The notes beneath the pieces were generated by a model. It was not told where the DNA came from. It did no database searches and saw only the letters and a list, made by a program, of their open reading frames with translations. From Acidobacteriota bacterium (GTDB lineage: Bacteria; Acidobacteriota; Terriglobia; Terriglobales; Acidobacteriaceae), in contig JABCZC010000008.1 of NCBI GenBank assembly GCA_013289875.1, forward strand, positions 1 to 64,000: a stretch of DNA of 64,000 nt, given 5' to 3'. Position 1 is the first letter of the stretch. Each line of letters opens with the position of its first letter. Positions 25,328 through 34,009 of this stretch are shown piece by piece. Both the position numbers and the translations under genes were made by a program.

Positions 25328-26995
25328 ATGACAAACCGGCCGGGTTCAACCTTTGGTTCTCCTTTGCGCGACTTCAATGCCGACCCCAGGATGCTCATCC
25401 TCAGCGCCCTGGCCCTCATTCTCGGACTGGTCGGCACTGTCCTCGCTTATTTTCTGCTGCACCTCATATATCTTGCAACCAACCTCTTTTACTTTCAAAG
25501 ATTTAGCTGGCAATTCATCTCGCCGGCTTCAAATCAGCTCCACTGGCTTGCGATATTTGTGCCAGTCGTCGGCGGTCTTCTTATCGGTCTCATGGCGCGC
25601 TACGGCTCGGACAAAATCCGTGGTCACGGTATGCCCGAAGCCATCGAGGCCATCCTGATTCATGGCGCAAAGGTCGATGCCCGGGTGGCCTTCTTCAAGC
25701 CTCTGTCGGCAGCCATCGCCATCGGCTCTGGTGGACCCTTCGGTGCCGAGGGCCCCATCATCATGACTGCCGGCTCGGTCGGATCGCTCTTCGCCCAGAT
25801 GTTCCACCTGAGCGATGCCGAGCGGTCCACACTGCTGGTCGCCGGAGCCGCAGCGGGCATGGCCGGCGTCTTTTCCACGCCGCTTGCCGCTGTCCTGCTG
25901 GCAGTGGAGTTATTACTCTTTGAATGGCGTCCGCGCTCGCTCGTCCCCGTTGCGGTGGCCGCAACGACTGCGGGAACATTGCGCCGCTTCTTCCTCGGAG
26001 CCGGACCGCTTTTCCCTATGCCGGCAATTACGTCGAATGTTTCACCGCGTGCGGTTCTGGCCGCCTTAGCCGTCGGAGTCGTTGGGGGCGCACTCGCCCC
26101 CCTGCTCAGTCGCGCCGTCTACGCCAGTGAAGACCTCTTCGAGAATCACCTCCCTGTTCACTGGATGTGGTGGCCGGCTATCGGCGGGTTAGTTATCGGC
26201 ACCGGGGGGCTCTTCTTCCCACGCGCCCTTGGCACCGGTTACGACGTCATCGCGTCGTTAATTAGCGGCGACATCGGCTGGCATCTCATTCTCGGAGTGC
26301 TCATCGTCAAGAGCATCATCTGGTCTTTCTCGCTCGGCTCCGGAACATCAGGCGGCATCCTCGCTCCGCTGCTCATGATTGGCGGCGCCCTTGGTGCGTT
26401 GTTTACGCCCGGATTGCCGCCGCTCGAAACAGGGGCCTGGGCTCTGGTTGGAATGGTTGCGGTGCTCTCCGGGGCGATCGGCTGCCCGCTGACAGCGGCG
26501 GTCCTCGCCATGGAATTGACTCACAACTACGGTCTGATGTTGCCTCTGCTCGCCGCATCTGTCTCGGCTCATGCGTTTACTGTGCTGTACCAGCGGCGGT
26601 CTATTCTTACTGAGCGATTGAGCCGGCGTGGCTATCACCTCAGCCGCGAATACTCTGTCGATCCGCTCGAGGGAGTGACGGTGTCGCAGGTAATGCGGGC
26701 AAGCACTCGTGAAGCCGCATTGATCCTGAATCAAGCCCAATCGACTGCATCACAGGTTGCTTATCCACAAGAGACGCTTCGGTCGGTTGCGGAGCGAATG
26801 GCCGCCGCGAAGACATTCGAGGCCACCGTGGTAGAGCCGGGTACCGGACAAACTCTGGGAAGCATCAGACTTGAGGACATGCTCCACGCCCGCGCGTGCT
26901 CGTGGCAGCGCGAAACGGTCCGGCAGCGTCTGCGCCGCCTGCCTTTTTCAGGCCCGCTCCGTCAGCCGCAAACGCCACCCGAACCCGCACTCTGA
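25328..26995 (+). CDS. ClC-family chloride channel/transporter with C-terminal CBS-like region
   Basis: A 555-residue membrane protein with about ten to twelve hydrophobic segments and a cytoplasmic tail with a partial CBS-like domain. ClC selectivity motifs are visible: GHGMPE where the family has GSGIPE, GAEGP with the gating glutamate kept (GREGP in E. coli), and GGILAP (GxFxP). The serine that coordinates central chloride in GSGIP is thus His here, an unusual variant. The family moves chloride, or exchanges it with protons; fluoride- and nitrate-selective branches also differ at this motif. GTG at 25322, overlapping the marR stop, is an alternative start. Confidence 0.9.
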   Translation: MTNRPGSTFGSPLRDFNADPRMLILSALALILGLVGTVLAYFLLHLIYLATNLFYFQRFSWQFISPASNQLHWLAIFVPVVGGLLIGLMARYGSDKIRGHGMPEAIEAILIHGAKVDARVAFFKPLSAAIAIGSGGPFGAEGPIIMTAGSVGSLFAQMFHLSDAERSTLLVAGAAAGMAGVFSTPLAAVLLAVELLLFEWRPRSLVPVAVAATTAGTLRRFFLGAGPLFPMPAITSNVSPRAVLAALAVGVVGGALAPLLSRAVYASEDLFENHLPVHWMWWPAIGGLVIGTGGLFFPRALGTGYDVIASLISGDIGWHLILGVLIVKSIIWSFSLGSGTSGGILAPLLMIGGALGALFTPGLPPLETGAWALVGMVAVLSGAIGCPLTAAVLAMELTHNYGLMLPLLAASVSAHAFTVLYQRRSILTERLSRRGYHLSREYSVDPLEGVTVSQVMRASTREAALILNQAQSTASQVAYPQETLRSVAERMAAAKTFEATVVEPGTGQTLGSIRLEDMLHARACSWQRETVRQRLRRLPFSGPLRQPQTPPEPAL

Positions 26996-27017
26996 GCCGA
27001 TCCTCGGAGCACAGAAC

Positions 27018-27272
27018 TCACCGGACCAAGCCCAGTCGCTCGGTCATTTCCTCATATAGGAATCCCCGGCCTGGTTTGTATGGCTGCACCCACTCGCCGT
27101 CGATCACAAATTGAGGAATTGCGCGTTTGCCGACATTCCTTATCAATTCGGCCGCAGCGCCCGGAGTCGACTCAACGTCAATCTCCCTGTAAGCAATGTT
27201 GTGGGTCTCCAGAAACCGTTTGGCTTCCCGGCAATCGCGGCACCATGCCGCGGAGTAGAGGAGCAGTTCCAT
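27018..27272 (-). CDS. Glutaredoxin/NrdH-like thiol oxidoreductase
   Basis: An 84-residue single thioredoxin-fold domain. It begins MELLLYSAAWCRDCREAKRF, with active site CRDC at residues 11-14, followed by the cis-proline segment RAIPQFVIDGEWV and a Gly-rich FLYEEM end. The CxxC followed by REAKRFLE is typical of small glutaredoxin-like proteins (Grx/YruB type), which reduce disulfides in the cytoplasm. The electron donor is unknown. It converges on the ClC gene with a 22-nt gap. Confidence 0.88.
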   Translation of the reverse strand: MELLLYSAAWCRDCREAKRFLETHNIAYREIDVESTPGAAAELIRNVGKRAIPQFVIDGEWVQPYKPGRGFLYEEMTERLGLVR

Positions 27273-27402
27273 CCCGTTATCTTAAATTGCTCCGCCCGGA
27301 CCTGGAAGGCATTAGCCGCGCGCCCAGCTTGGGACACCGCCCCCATTGCGTAAGAGCGCGCGCGGGCGCAGCTAAGGTTGCCCCATTCGTTATCATGCCA
27401 TC

Positions 27403-27906
27403 ATGACTGCCGACGAGATCAAGAAGCTCCTCAACCTCGCGCCGCACCCTTGCGAAGGAGGATCGTTCATCCAGACCTGGCGATCCGAAGAAGTGATCCC
27501 GCACTCGGCCTTGCCCGAACGCTATTCCGCGGACCGGTCAGCCGGAACCTGCATCTATTACCTGCTTGAACCGAGCACATTCTCAGAGATGCACCGCCTC
27601 GCCTCTGACGAAATCTTCCACTTCTACTGCGGAGACCCCGTCGAGATGCTCCAACTCTGGCCCGATGGATCCGCGCGCACCGTCATTCTTGGCAACGACC
27701 TCGCGCGCGGCCAGCATCCGCAGCTCATTGTTCCGAAATACGTGTGGCAGGGTTCCCACCTGCTCCCCGGAGGCCAGGTCGCTCTCTTCGGCTGCTCTGT
27801 CAGTCCAGGCTTCGACTACGCCGATTACGAAACCGGCCGCCGCGATGCGCTCCTGCGCGATTACCCTCAATATTCCGATCTGATTCACGCGCTGACCCGT
27901 GGCTAA
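27403..27906 (+). CDS. Cupin DUF985 family protein
   Basis: A 167-residue cupin of the DUF985 type. It starts ADEIKKLLNLAPHPCEGGSF, continues STFSEMHRLASDEIFHFYCG (the first cupin motif with Glu and His ligands) and ends CSVSPGFDYADYETGRRDAL, the family tail. These proteins are related to sugar isomerase-like cupins, but no reaction is proven. It overlaps tadA tail to tail by 4 nt. Confidence 0.88.
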   Translation: MTADEIKKLLNLAPHPCEGGSFIQTWRSEEVIPHSALPERYSADRSAGTCIYYLLEPSTFSEMHRLASDEIFHFYCGDPVEMLQLWPDGSARTVILGNDLARGQHPQLIVPKYVWQGSHLLPGGQVALFGCSVSPGFDYADYETGRRDALLRDYPQYSDLIHALTRG

Positions 27907-28358
27907 GTCCGACGCTGCCGAAAGAACTCCCGTAACAATTGGCCGCACTCCTCATCCAGCACGCCGCTTGTGACCAGCATCTGGTGATTCAGCCGGGGAT
28001 GGTTCACCACCTCGAGCACCGACCCCGCCGCGCCTGCCTTCGGGTCACTTGCCCCGTAGATCAGCCGCTTCAGCCGCGCGTGAATCATCGCTCCTGCACA
28101 CATCGCGCAAGGTTCCAGTGTGACGAAGAGCTCGCATTCGATCAGCCTGTAGTTGCTTATCGCGCGTGCCGCGGCCCTCATGGCGACCATTTCTGCGTGC
28201 GCTGTCGGATCCACATCGCGCAGCAAGCGATTTTGTCCGCGGCCTACAATTTCGCCGCCAATCACGGCGACAGCTCCAATCGGAACCTCGCCTGCCTCAG
28301 CCGCAGCCTGAGCTTCCGCGAGTGCCTCGCGCATGAACTCTGTCTCAGCGATCCCCAT
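27903..28358 (-). CDS. tadA: tRNA-specific adenosine deaminase TadA-type
   Basis: A 151-residue zinc deaminase. It has the catalytic HAE in PTAHAEMVAMR and the zinc cysteines in PCAMCAGAMIHAR, the canonical TadA spacing, and the TadA-like RLIYGASDPKAGAAGS. TadA converts A34 of tRNA-Arg(ACG) to inosine; a few relatives act on guanine or cytosine, but the end (LLREFFRQRR) matches TadA. It lies 4 nt behind the Imm53-like gene at the end of a minus-strand cluster. Confidence 0.92.
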   Translation of the reverse strand: MGIAETEFMREALAEAQAAAEAGEVPIGAVAVIGGEIVGRGQNRLLRDVDPTAHAEMVAMRAAARAISNYRLIECELFVTLEPCAMCAGAMIHARLKRLIYGASDPKAGAAGSVLEVVNHPRLNHQMLVTSGVLDEECGQLLREFFRQRRT

Positions 28359-28362
28359 CCCG

Positions 28363-28674
28363 CTACGAGTCGGTCTGCCGCCCGCTCTCTACCCAGCGCC
28401 GAAAGACCCCGATGATCTGCTCGAGCTTGCGGGGATCGCCCGATCCCTCGAAGCACTCCGCGGCAATCGAGCAGGCCAGCCACCCACCGCTCTGCGTGTC
28501 CAGCCGTAACTGCTGAGGACGCGTATTGACCGCCGATGTCCCCGCGAGCTGGATGGTCAAATGCCAGCCGGGATTATCGAGAGATTTCAGGCTCACGCCG
28601 TGCCTGTGCTCCCACTCTCCATTGCATTGCCGCTGATACCAGTCGTCCAGCCACTCCAGGTTATTCCTAGGCAT
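28363..28674 (-). CDS. Imm53-family immunity-like protein
   Basis: A 103-residue protein that I match to the Imm53 family of polymorphic-toxin immunity proteins: LEWLDDWYQRQCNGEWEH, then SLDNPGWHLTIQL, and the C-terminal FEGSGDPRKLEQIIGVFRRW. In toxin systems these neutralise a cognate toxin, but orphan copies are common, and no toxin gene is visible here. It lies between aguA (14 nt upstream) and tadA (4 nt downstream) on the same strand, so it is probably cotranscribed with both. The family match is from memory of conserved blocks. Confidence 0.7.
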   Translation of the reverse strand: MPRNNLEWLDDWYQRQCNGEWEHRHGVSLKSLDNPGWHLTIQLAGTSAVNTRPQQLRLDTQSGGWLACSIAAECFEGSGDPRKLEQIIGVFRRWVESGRQTDS

Positions 28675-28688
28675 TCAAGCACTCCGTG

Positions 28689-29750
28689 CTACAACGGTTG
28701 CTGTTGCGTCATGCAGTGCAGCGCACCCAGCCCCCAGATAAAGTCGCCGCAATGGACACCCGCCACTTCGCGATCGGGAAAAACTTCCGCCAGCGTATTC
28801 AGTGCCTTGCGATCGTTAGGATCGTTGAAGGTTGGCACAAGAACCAGTCCGTTGGCAATGTAAAAGTTGCCGTAGCTAGCAGGCAGCCGCTGGCCCTGAA
28901 AAACCACCGGGGCAGGCATGGGCAGCTCCACGATCTCGAACGCCTCTCCGTCGCGATTTTGCGCCGCCTTCAACAGATCGAGATTTTCCGCCAGAGGCAA
29001 ATAATTGTCGTCCTCTCGATTCGTCTCTGTCACGGTCACAATCCTGTTCTCCGACACAAACCGGCTGATGTCGTCCACGTGCCCGTGCGTGTCGTCGCCC
29101 GCCACTCCTCGATTCAGCCAGATCACCTGGTCGATACCAAGATAATCATCGAACACCCGCTCCAGATCCGCGCGGCCCAACCCGGGATTTCGCTGCTGCA
29201 CCTCACTTAGCAGGCATTCCTCCGTAGTCAGGAGCACGCCCGCGCCATTCGTATCGATCGATCCGCCTTCGAGTACTACGCGATGCTCGCCCACCCTCGG
29301 CGTCCATTCAGAAAGCTTCAAGAGCTCCGTCACATTCTCCGGAATCTGATCGTCCTGTTGCCAGTTTTCGTACTTAGCCCACGCATTGAACTTCCAGTTC
29401 GTTACTGCCGTCTTGCCCTGCGAATTCTTCACGAAGATCGGTCCCGAATCTCGCGTCCATACGCGATTCGTCGGCCACTGATGAAAATGCACTTGCTTTA
29501 GATTGGCTCCAGTGCGCTTCAGAACGCTTCGCGCACGCTTCTGAGCGGCCGCATCGTTCACCAGGATGTGAACATCCTCGACCCGCGACAGATATCGCAC
29601 AATATCCGCATACACCCACGGAATTGCCTGAAATTTCCCCGGCCAGTCATCGGCATTGTGCGGCCACGCGATCCATGTCGCCGCGTGCGTGGCCCATTCG
29701 GCCGGCATGCGAAATCCATGCTCCCGAGGCGTTCCAGTCATCTGAGTCAT
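28689..29750 (-). CDS. aguA: Agmatine deiminase
   Basis: A 353-residue enzyme of the peptidyl-arginine-deiminase fold that hydrolyses agmatine to N-carbamoylputrescine and ammonia. Conserved blocks include RMPAEWATHAATWIAWPHN at the start, TNRVWTRDSGPIFV, GGSIDTNGAGVLLTTEECLL, GDDTHGHVDDISRFV (His and Asp of the catalytic site), and LHCMTQQQP with the nucleophilic Cys near the C-terminus. It overlaps the amidase gene by 4 nt (ATGA), so the two steps of one pathway are translationally coupled. Cytoplasmic. Confidence 0.94.
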   Translation of the reverse strand: MTQMTGTPREHGFRMPAEWATHAATWIAWPHNADDWPGKFQAIPWVYADIVRYLSRVEDVHILVNDAAAQKRARSVLKRTGANLKQVHFHQWPTNRVWTRDSGPIFVKNSQGKTAVTNWKFNAWAKYENWQQDDQIPENVTELLKLSEWTPRVGEHRVVLEGGSIDTNGAGVLLTTEECLLSEVQQRNPGLGRADLERVFDDYLGIDQVIWLNRGVAGDDTHGHVDDISRFVSENRIVTVTETNREDDNYLPLAENLDLLKAAQNRDGEAFEIVELPMPAPVVFQGQRLPASYGNFYIANGLVLVPTFNDPNDRKALNTLAEVFPDREVAGVHCGDFIWGLGALHCMTQQQPL

Positions 29751-30673
29751 TTCTTGTCGCCCAGGGGTTCATCCAGAAACCTGTGAACGATCGGCTGATA
29801 AGCATCGATGCGCCGGTCGCGCAGGAACGGCCAGTTCCGCCGCGTATCTTCGAGCAGGTGGAGATCGATCTCGCCCACCAGAATCTCTTCCTTATCATGT
29901 GCCGCCTTCGCAATCACACGTCCGAATGGATCGGCGAGAAACGACCCGCCCCAGAACTCCAGGCCTGGGCCCTCCACACGGTTGCCGCGCACATCCCCAT
30001 GCTCCATCCCCACGCGATTCACTGCAGCCACATACAGTCCGTTGGCGATCGCGTGCGACCGTTGAATCGTCTGCCAGGCGTCATACTGCGCTGCTCCGTA
30101 CTCTTCTTTCTCCGCCGGATGCCATCCAATCGCTGTTGGATAGAAAAGCAGATTCGCACCTTGCAGCGCGGTAAGTCGCGCACCCTCGGGATACCACTGA
30201 TCCCAGCAGACCAGCGTGCCGATTTTCCCCACCGCCGTATCGAATGCCTTGAATCCCAGATCCCCCGGCGTGAAATAGAACTTCTCGTAATAGAGGGGAT
30301 CATCCGGAATATGCATCTTCCGGTAAAGTCCTGCCAGCGACCCGTCTTTATGCAGCACGGCTGCCGTGTTGTGATACAGGCCCGCCGCGCGCCGCTCGAA
30401 TAGGGAAGCAACCACCACCACTTTTTCTTCGCGTGCAACCGCGCTCAGCCGTTCCGTGCTGGGCCCGGGAATCGGCTCCGCCAGATCAAACAGCGCAATA
30501 TCTTCGCGCTGACAGAAATACTGCGCGCGGAAAAGCTCCGGCAGGCAGACCACCTGCGCGCCTTCGCGCGCCGCCTCGCGAACGCGGTCAGCGGCCTTGT
30601 CCAGATTTGCATCCGGATCCGGCCCACAGCTCATCTGCACGAGTCCTATTCGATAATTCAGTTTCGTTGGCAT
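29747..30673 (-). CDS. aguB: N-carbamoylputrescine amidase
   Basis: A 308-residue nitrilase-superfamily amidase that converts N-carbamoylputrescine to putrescine, CO2 and ammonia. The triad is visible: Glu in CLPELFRAQYFC, Lys in YRKMHIPDDP and Cys in LVCWDQWYPEGAR; YYEKFYFTPGD and HPAEKEEYGAAQYDAWQTIQ are specific to the AguB group. The frame extends 15 codons upstream, but ATG at 30673 (MPTKLNYRIGLVQ) is the family start. It is followed by aguA with a 4-nt overlap and preceded by the arginine decarboxylase gene, giving a full arginine-to-putrescine set. Confidence 0.95.
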   Translation of the reverse strand: MPTKLNYRIGLVQMSCGPDPDANLDKAADRVREAAREGAQVVCLPELFRAQYFCQREDIALFDLAEPIPGPSTERLSAVAREEKVVVVASLFERRAAGLYHNTAAVLHKDGSLAGLYRKMHIPDDPLYYEKFYFTPGDLGFKAFDTAVGKIGTLVCWDQWYPEGARLTALQGANLLFYPTAIGWHPAEKEEYGAAQYDAWQTIQRSHAIANGLYVAAVNRVGMEHGDVRGNRVEGPGLEFWGGSFLADPFGRVIAKAAHDKEEILVGEIDLHLLEDTRRNWPFLRDRRIDAYQPIVHRFLDEPLGDKK

Positions 30674-30716
30674 AATGTTCTCTCTATCGTCACCCGTCAT
30701 CAGTTTCAGAACACAC

Positions 30717-30745
30717 AAAAGGCGCGAAGCTTTGTGGCTCGCGCC
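30717..30745 (-). terminator. Rho-independent terminator after the arginine decarboxylase gene
   Basis: On the minus strand GGCGCGA and TCGCGCC form a 7-bp stem and are followed directly by TTTTGTGT. It lies 24 nt beyond the decarboxylase stop and before aguB, so it should separate or attenuate transcription between the first and the later two pathway genes. Confidence 0.65.
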
Positions 30746-30768
30746 TGGTTGCTTTCGGCGAATGCCGG

Positions 30769-31314
30769 TTACTCAAAAATCAAAATCGCCGCCGCAATCG
30801 TTGTCGTCCACAATCCCCGCTTGTCTCCAATCGCCGACTGCGTCACATTGGCCGTGCGCACAATCTTGTTCGAGATCCGGTAAATCTCTTTCTTCTCGTC
30901 CCAGCTCGTATCCGGATCGAAATCCACATCCAGCGTTGTGGCCAGCATCTCCGCCGCCAACTCTTCCGCATACTCGCCCGCCTGCTCTTCTGTCTCACCA
31001 AAGCTGTGGTGTTCGCTCAGGTAACCGTAAGTGTTACGATCTGCCGGAATCGCAACGCCGATACTCGAAGCCACCAGCCGGTGAGGTTCCCGTGTGGAGT
31101 TCTCCGCGACGACCGCGAATACAACTTCTCCCGGAGACAGATACTTCAACCCTTCCTTGCGGGTGATCATCTTTGCCTGCGGCGGAAAGATCGACGAGAC
31201 ACGAACCAGGTTCTGGGCGGCAATGCCAGCATCACGAAGAGCCAACTCGAACGATGTCAGCCGCTCTTTATGTTTCCCGACGCCCTTGGTAAGAAACAGC
31301 AGGTTCGGGACCAT
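30769..31314 (-). CDS. Pyruvoyl-dependent arginine decarboxylase
   Basis: A 181-residue proenzyme that makes agmatine from arginine. Self-cleavage between the two serines of [10 protein letters not shown] (residues about 38-39 of the chosen start) would create the pyruvoyl group at the new N-terminus of the large subunit. The surrounding [20 protein letters not shown], then [13 protein letters not shown] and SSIGVAIP, are typical of the PvlArgDC family, first known from archaea and chlamydiae and also found in many bacteria. ATG at 31314 (MVPNLLFLT) is chosen; 16 upstream codons are unlikely to be coding. It is the first step of the putrescine route completed by aguA and aguB. Confidence 0.92.
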   Translation of the reverse strand: MVPNLLFLTKGVGKHKERLTSFELALRDAGIAAQNLVRVSSIFPPQAKMITRKEGLKYLSPGEVVFAVVAENSTREPHRLVASSIGVAIPADRNTYGYLSEHHSFGETEEQAGEYAEELAAEMLATTLDVDFDPDTSWDEKKEIYRISNKIVRTANVTQSAIGDKRGLWTTTIAAAILIFE

Positions 31315-31383
31315 GCTTTTACCCAATTTCTGACCCCTCCCATCACGCCTACCCGCATGCAACCATCGCCTTCAACTCAAGGA

Positions 31384-31398
31384 CAAGTATCACACTTG
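31384..31398. promoter_or_regulatory. Short dyad upstream of the arginine decarboxylase gene
   Basis: CAAGT-ATCAC-ACTTG is a perfect 5-bp dyad about 70 nt upstream of the decarboxylase ATG, inside the likely promoter region. It could be a regulator site, but short dyads occur by chance and no matching copy was seen elsewhere. Confidence 0.25.
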
Positions 31399-31453
31399 TA
31401 GATGTAACAAACGATGAAAAGTCTCCGAATTCATCGCGTCGAAGGGGTCCGTA

Positions 31454-33058
31454 CTAATGCGCCATGGCCTCTTTTTGAGTGCCTTCTGCTTTCGGCGGCT
31501 TGCGCATGATGAACGGCAGCGGAATCAGACACGCGATGATCACGCTCAGCACCCAGAATGCGTTTTGGTAGCTCAGCATCGAGGCCTGCCGCAGCATGAT
31601 CTGATAGGCCTGCCCGCTTGCCATTTGCGACGCGGCATTCGCGCTGTGCCCAAGCTTCATCAGCGCATCCTTGGTCGCGTCAATAAAACCCGAATATGCC
31701 ACGCTGCCGGGAATGACATGCGCCGCCAGCGATTGTTGATGCGTCTGCTCGGTTCGCTGCAGAAAGGTCGTCAGCATCGCCGTGCCGACTGATCCACCGA
31801 GGTTTCGAGCGAAGTTCGAAAAGCTCGAAATCTGGTTGTTCTTGTCTCGTGGCACGCCGACGTAGTTCAGGGTGCTGATCGGAATAAACACAAACGACAA
31901 CCCCATCACCTGCAGCGAGCGCCACAACACAATAGTTCCGAAGCTCACGTCCAGGTCGAGCCGTGTCAGATTGTACAGTCCCGCCGCCGTGACGAAATAG
32001 CCGATGGAAACCAGCAGCCGCGCGTCCATCTTGTTCACAATCTTCCCGGCAATCGGCATCATCACGATCAGCACCAGAGCGCCGGGAGAAAGCGCCATGC
32101 CCGCTCGTTCCGCCGTGTACCCCATCAGTACTTGCAAAAATTGGGGAATCAGCACTGTCGATCCAAACAGCACCATGCCCAGCACGAACTGCAGAAAGAC
32201 GGCGGTGCCGAAGTTGCGATTCTTCAGCAGCTTCAAATCCACAATCGGGTCGGGATGTCGCCACTCCCACCACACGAACACCGCCAGCGTACATGCTGCC
32301 AGAATGGCGAACGCCGTAATCTTCGTGTCTCCGAACCAGTCTTTTTCCTGGCCCTTGTCGAGCACGAACTCCAGGCAGCCCACGCCCACCGCCACCAGGC
32401 CCAACCCCATGGAGTCGATCTTCCCGATCGTTTCCTTCTTCACCTTCAGATACGGCGGGTCCTCGACCATCCTATTGCTCAGGTATAGAGAGATCAGCCC
32501 CACTGGCAGATTGATAAAGAAGATCCAGTGCCAGTTGAAGTTGTCCGTGATCCATCCGCCCAGCGTCGGACCAATCGCCGGGGCGCACACCACCGCCATC
32601 CCGTAAACCGCAAACGCTTGTCCGCGCTTGGCCACCGGAAACGAGTCGGCCAAAATCGCCTGCTCACTTGGAGCCAGGCCGCCTCCACCCAGGCCTTGCA
32701 AAATGCGCGCAAAAATCAAAATGGGAAGGGTGGGCGCGATCCCGCACAGCAGGGAACACACCGTGAACATCGTCACGCATGCCATGTAGAAGCGCTTGCG
32801 TCCAAAGCGCGCCATCAGCCATCCGGAGATCGGCAGAATGATTGCGCTCGATACCAGGTAGCTCGTCAGCACCCACGTCGATTCTTCCTGGCTCGCGCCC
32901 AGCGATCCCGCCATGTGCGGCAGCGCGACATTCGCGATAGAAGTGTCCAGCACCTCCATGAACGTGGCCAGCGTGACCGTCAACGCGACCGCCCAGGGAT
33001 TATGGCTGGGCTTCCAGTCATGGATGTCTGAGGACTGTTTTGGGGGCTGTTCCGGCAA
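31454..33058 (-). CDS. DHA2-family (EmrB/QacA) multidrug MFS exporter
   Basis: A 534-residue inner-membrane drug:proton antiporter with 14 predicted membrane segments. Family marks: MEVLDTSIANVALPHMAGSL (motif D1), SGWLMARFGRKRFYMACV (motif A), RILQGLGGGGLAPSEQAI (motif B) and APAIGPTLGGWITDNFNWHW (motif C). The last is the antiporter motif. It resembles EmrB, which usually works with an EmrA periplasmic adaptor; no adaptor or TolC-like gene adjoins it here. Substrate unknown. The gene stands alone on the minus strand between intergenic gaps of about 90 and 140 nt. Confidence 0.93.
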   Translation of the reverse strand: MPEQPPKQSSDIHDWKPSHNPWAVALTVTLATFMEVLDTSIANVALPHMAGSLGASQEESTWVLTSYLVSSAIILPISGWLMARFGRKRFYMACVTMFTVCSLLCGIAPTLPILIFARILQGLGGGGLAPSEQAILADSFPVAKRGQAFAVYGMAVVCAPAIGPTLGGWITDNFNWHWIFFINLPVGLISLYLSNRMVEDPPYLKVKKETIGKIDSMGLGLVAVGVGCLEFVLDKGQEKDWFGDTKITAFAILAACTLAVFVWWEWRHPDPIVDLKLLKNRNFGTAVFLQFVLGMVLFGSTVLIPQFLQVLMGYTAERAGMALSPGALVLIVMMPIAGKIVNKMDARLLVSIGYFVTAAGLYNLTRLDLDVSFGTIVLWRSLQVMGLSFVFIPISTLNYVGVPRDKNNQISSFSNFARNLGGSVGTAMLTTFLQRTEQTHQQSLAAHVIPGSVAYSGFIDATKDALMKLGHSANAASQMASGQAYQIMLRQASMLSYQNAFWVLSVIIACLIPLPFIMRKPPKAEGTQKEAMAH

Positions 33059-33147
33059 AACTTATCCAATCGCTTCCGCGCACACGAGGAGCAGAAGTAC
33101 TCGGTTGAAAACGGTTCTTATCAGGGTAACAGGCTCGTGAGGACGAG

Positions 33148-33993
33148 TCAGGCCGCAAGCTGCTTCGGCTTCTTGCCCAGCAGATACAGAATTCCGGCCA
33201 GCGCCAGTACTGATCCCATCGCCGCAATCCCCATCACACGCAGCACGGCGACGGTATACCGTCCCTGGCTCGGCGAATAGTTGCAGCAGTAGAGCAGCAC
33301 CATGTCACTTAGCGAGCCGATCTTGCGGTCGCTGGCTTCGATCAGTGCGAGTCGCACATCGCGTGGCTGATATTCGATGCCGGAAAGGTACTTCGACATG
33401 CGGCCGTCCGGCGTCGCGATCATGATGACACTGGAATGCGCGAACTGATCCATCTTTCCATCGGGGCCGGGGACGCGCACGTAATGAAAGCCGGTGGCCT
33501 GCGCCAGATCAGTGATGGATTGCTGCTGCCCGGTGAGGAAATGCACGCGACTCGCGGCATCGGGTCCGAGCATCGAGACAAAATGCTGCCTGGCCTCGAC
33601 GGCGTCGGCAGGGGTATCGGAGGGATCGATGCTGGCGACAATGACATCGTACTGGTCACCGGCGTGAAAGCCGGTCTTCGGCAGGACTTCGGCCAGACCG
33701 TGCAGGACCTGGGGGCAAAGCATTCCGCACTTGAAGTAGACCAGCGCCATGACAACGGGACGCTGACCGAAATACTTGCCGAGCGCGACGTCCTGCCCGG
33801 CCTCGTCACGAAAATGATCGTTCAGAGGAAGCGCCGAATTGAGCCGCTGATCGATGCCGGCGTTCTTTAAATATGCGGGAGTTTTCTGGGCCGTGGCGCC
33901 GAGTGGTTTATCGGCGGAGTACTGCTGGGCGAATGCGATGCAAGAAACTGCCAGCAAACACGAGAAGATAGATGACCGACGCAAAAGTATCAC
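33148..33993 (-). CDS. SCO1/SenC-family copper-binding protein
   Basis: A 281-residue exported protein with a signal peptide (1-22, ending AFAQ), a thioredoxin-fold SCO domain and a C-terminal membrane anchor (about 250-272, GSVLALAGILYLLG). The copper site is present: CGMLC (CxxxC in FKCGMLCPQV) and the distal His in QFAHSSVIM. SCO proteins deliver copper to the CuA site of cytochrome c oxidase. The C-terminal YCCNYSPSQGRY before the anchor is seen in a bacterial subgroup. No oxidase genes are in the window. Confidence 0.9.
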   Translation of the reverse strand: MILLRRSSIFSCLLAVSCIAFAQQYSADKPLGATAQKTPAYLKNAGIDQRLNSALPLNDHFRDEAGQDVALGKYFGQRPVVMALVYFKCGMLCPQVLHGLAEVLPKTGFHAGDQYDVIVASIDPSDTPADAVEARQHFVSMLGPDAASRVHFLTGQQQSITDLAQATGFHYVRVPGPDGKMDQFAHSSVIMIATPDGRMSKYLSGIEYQPRDVRLALIEASDRKIGSLSDMVLLYCCNYSPSQGRYTVAVLRVMGIAAMGSVLALAGILYLLGKKPKQLAA

Positions 33994-34009
33994 TATTCAG
34001 GATACGCCC

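Noticed and set aside
27903-28674. Imm53-like gene plus deaminase as a toxin-immunity pair
   Set aside because: The deaminase has complete TadA features and housekeeping length; nothing marks it as a secreted toxin.
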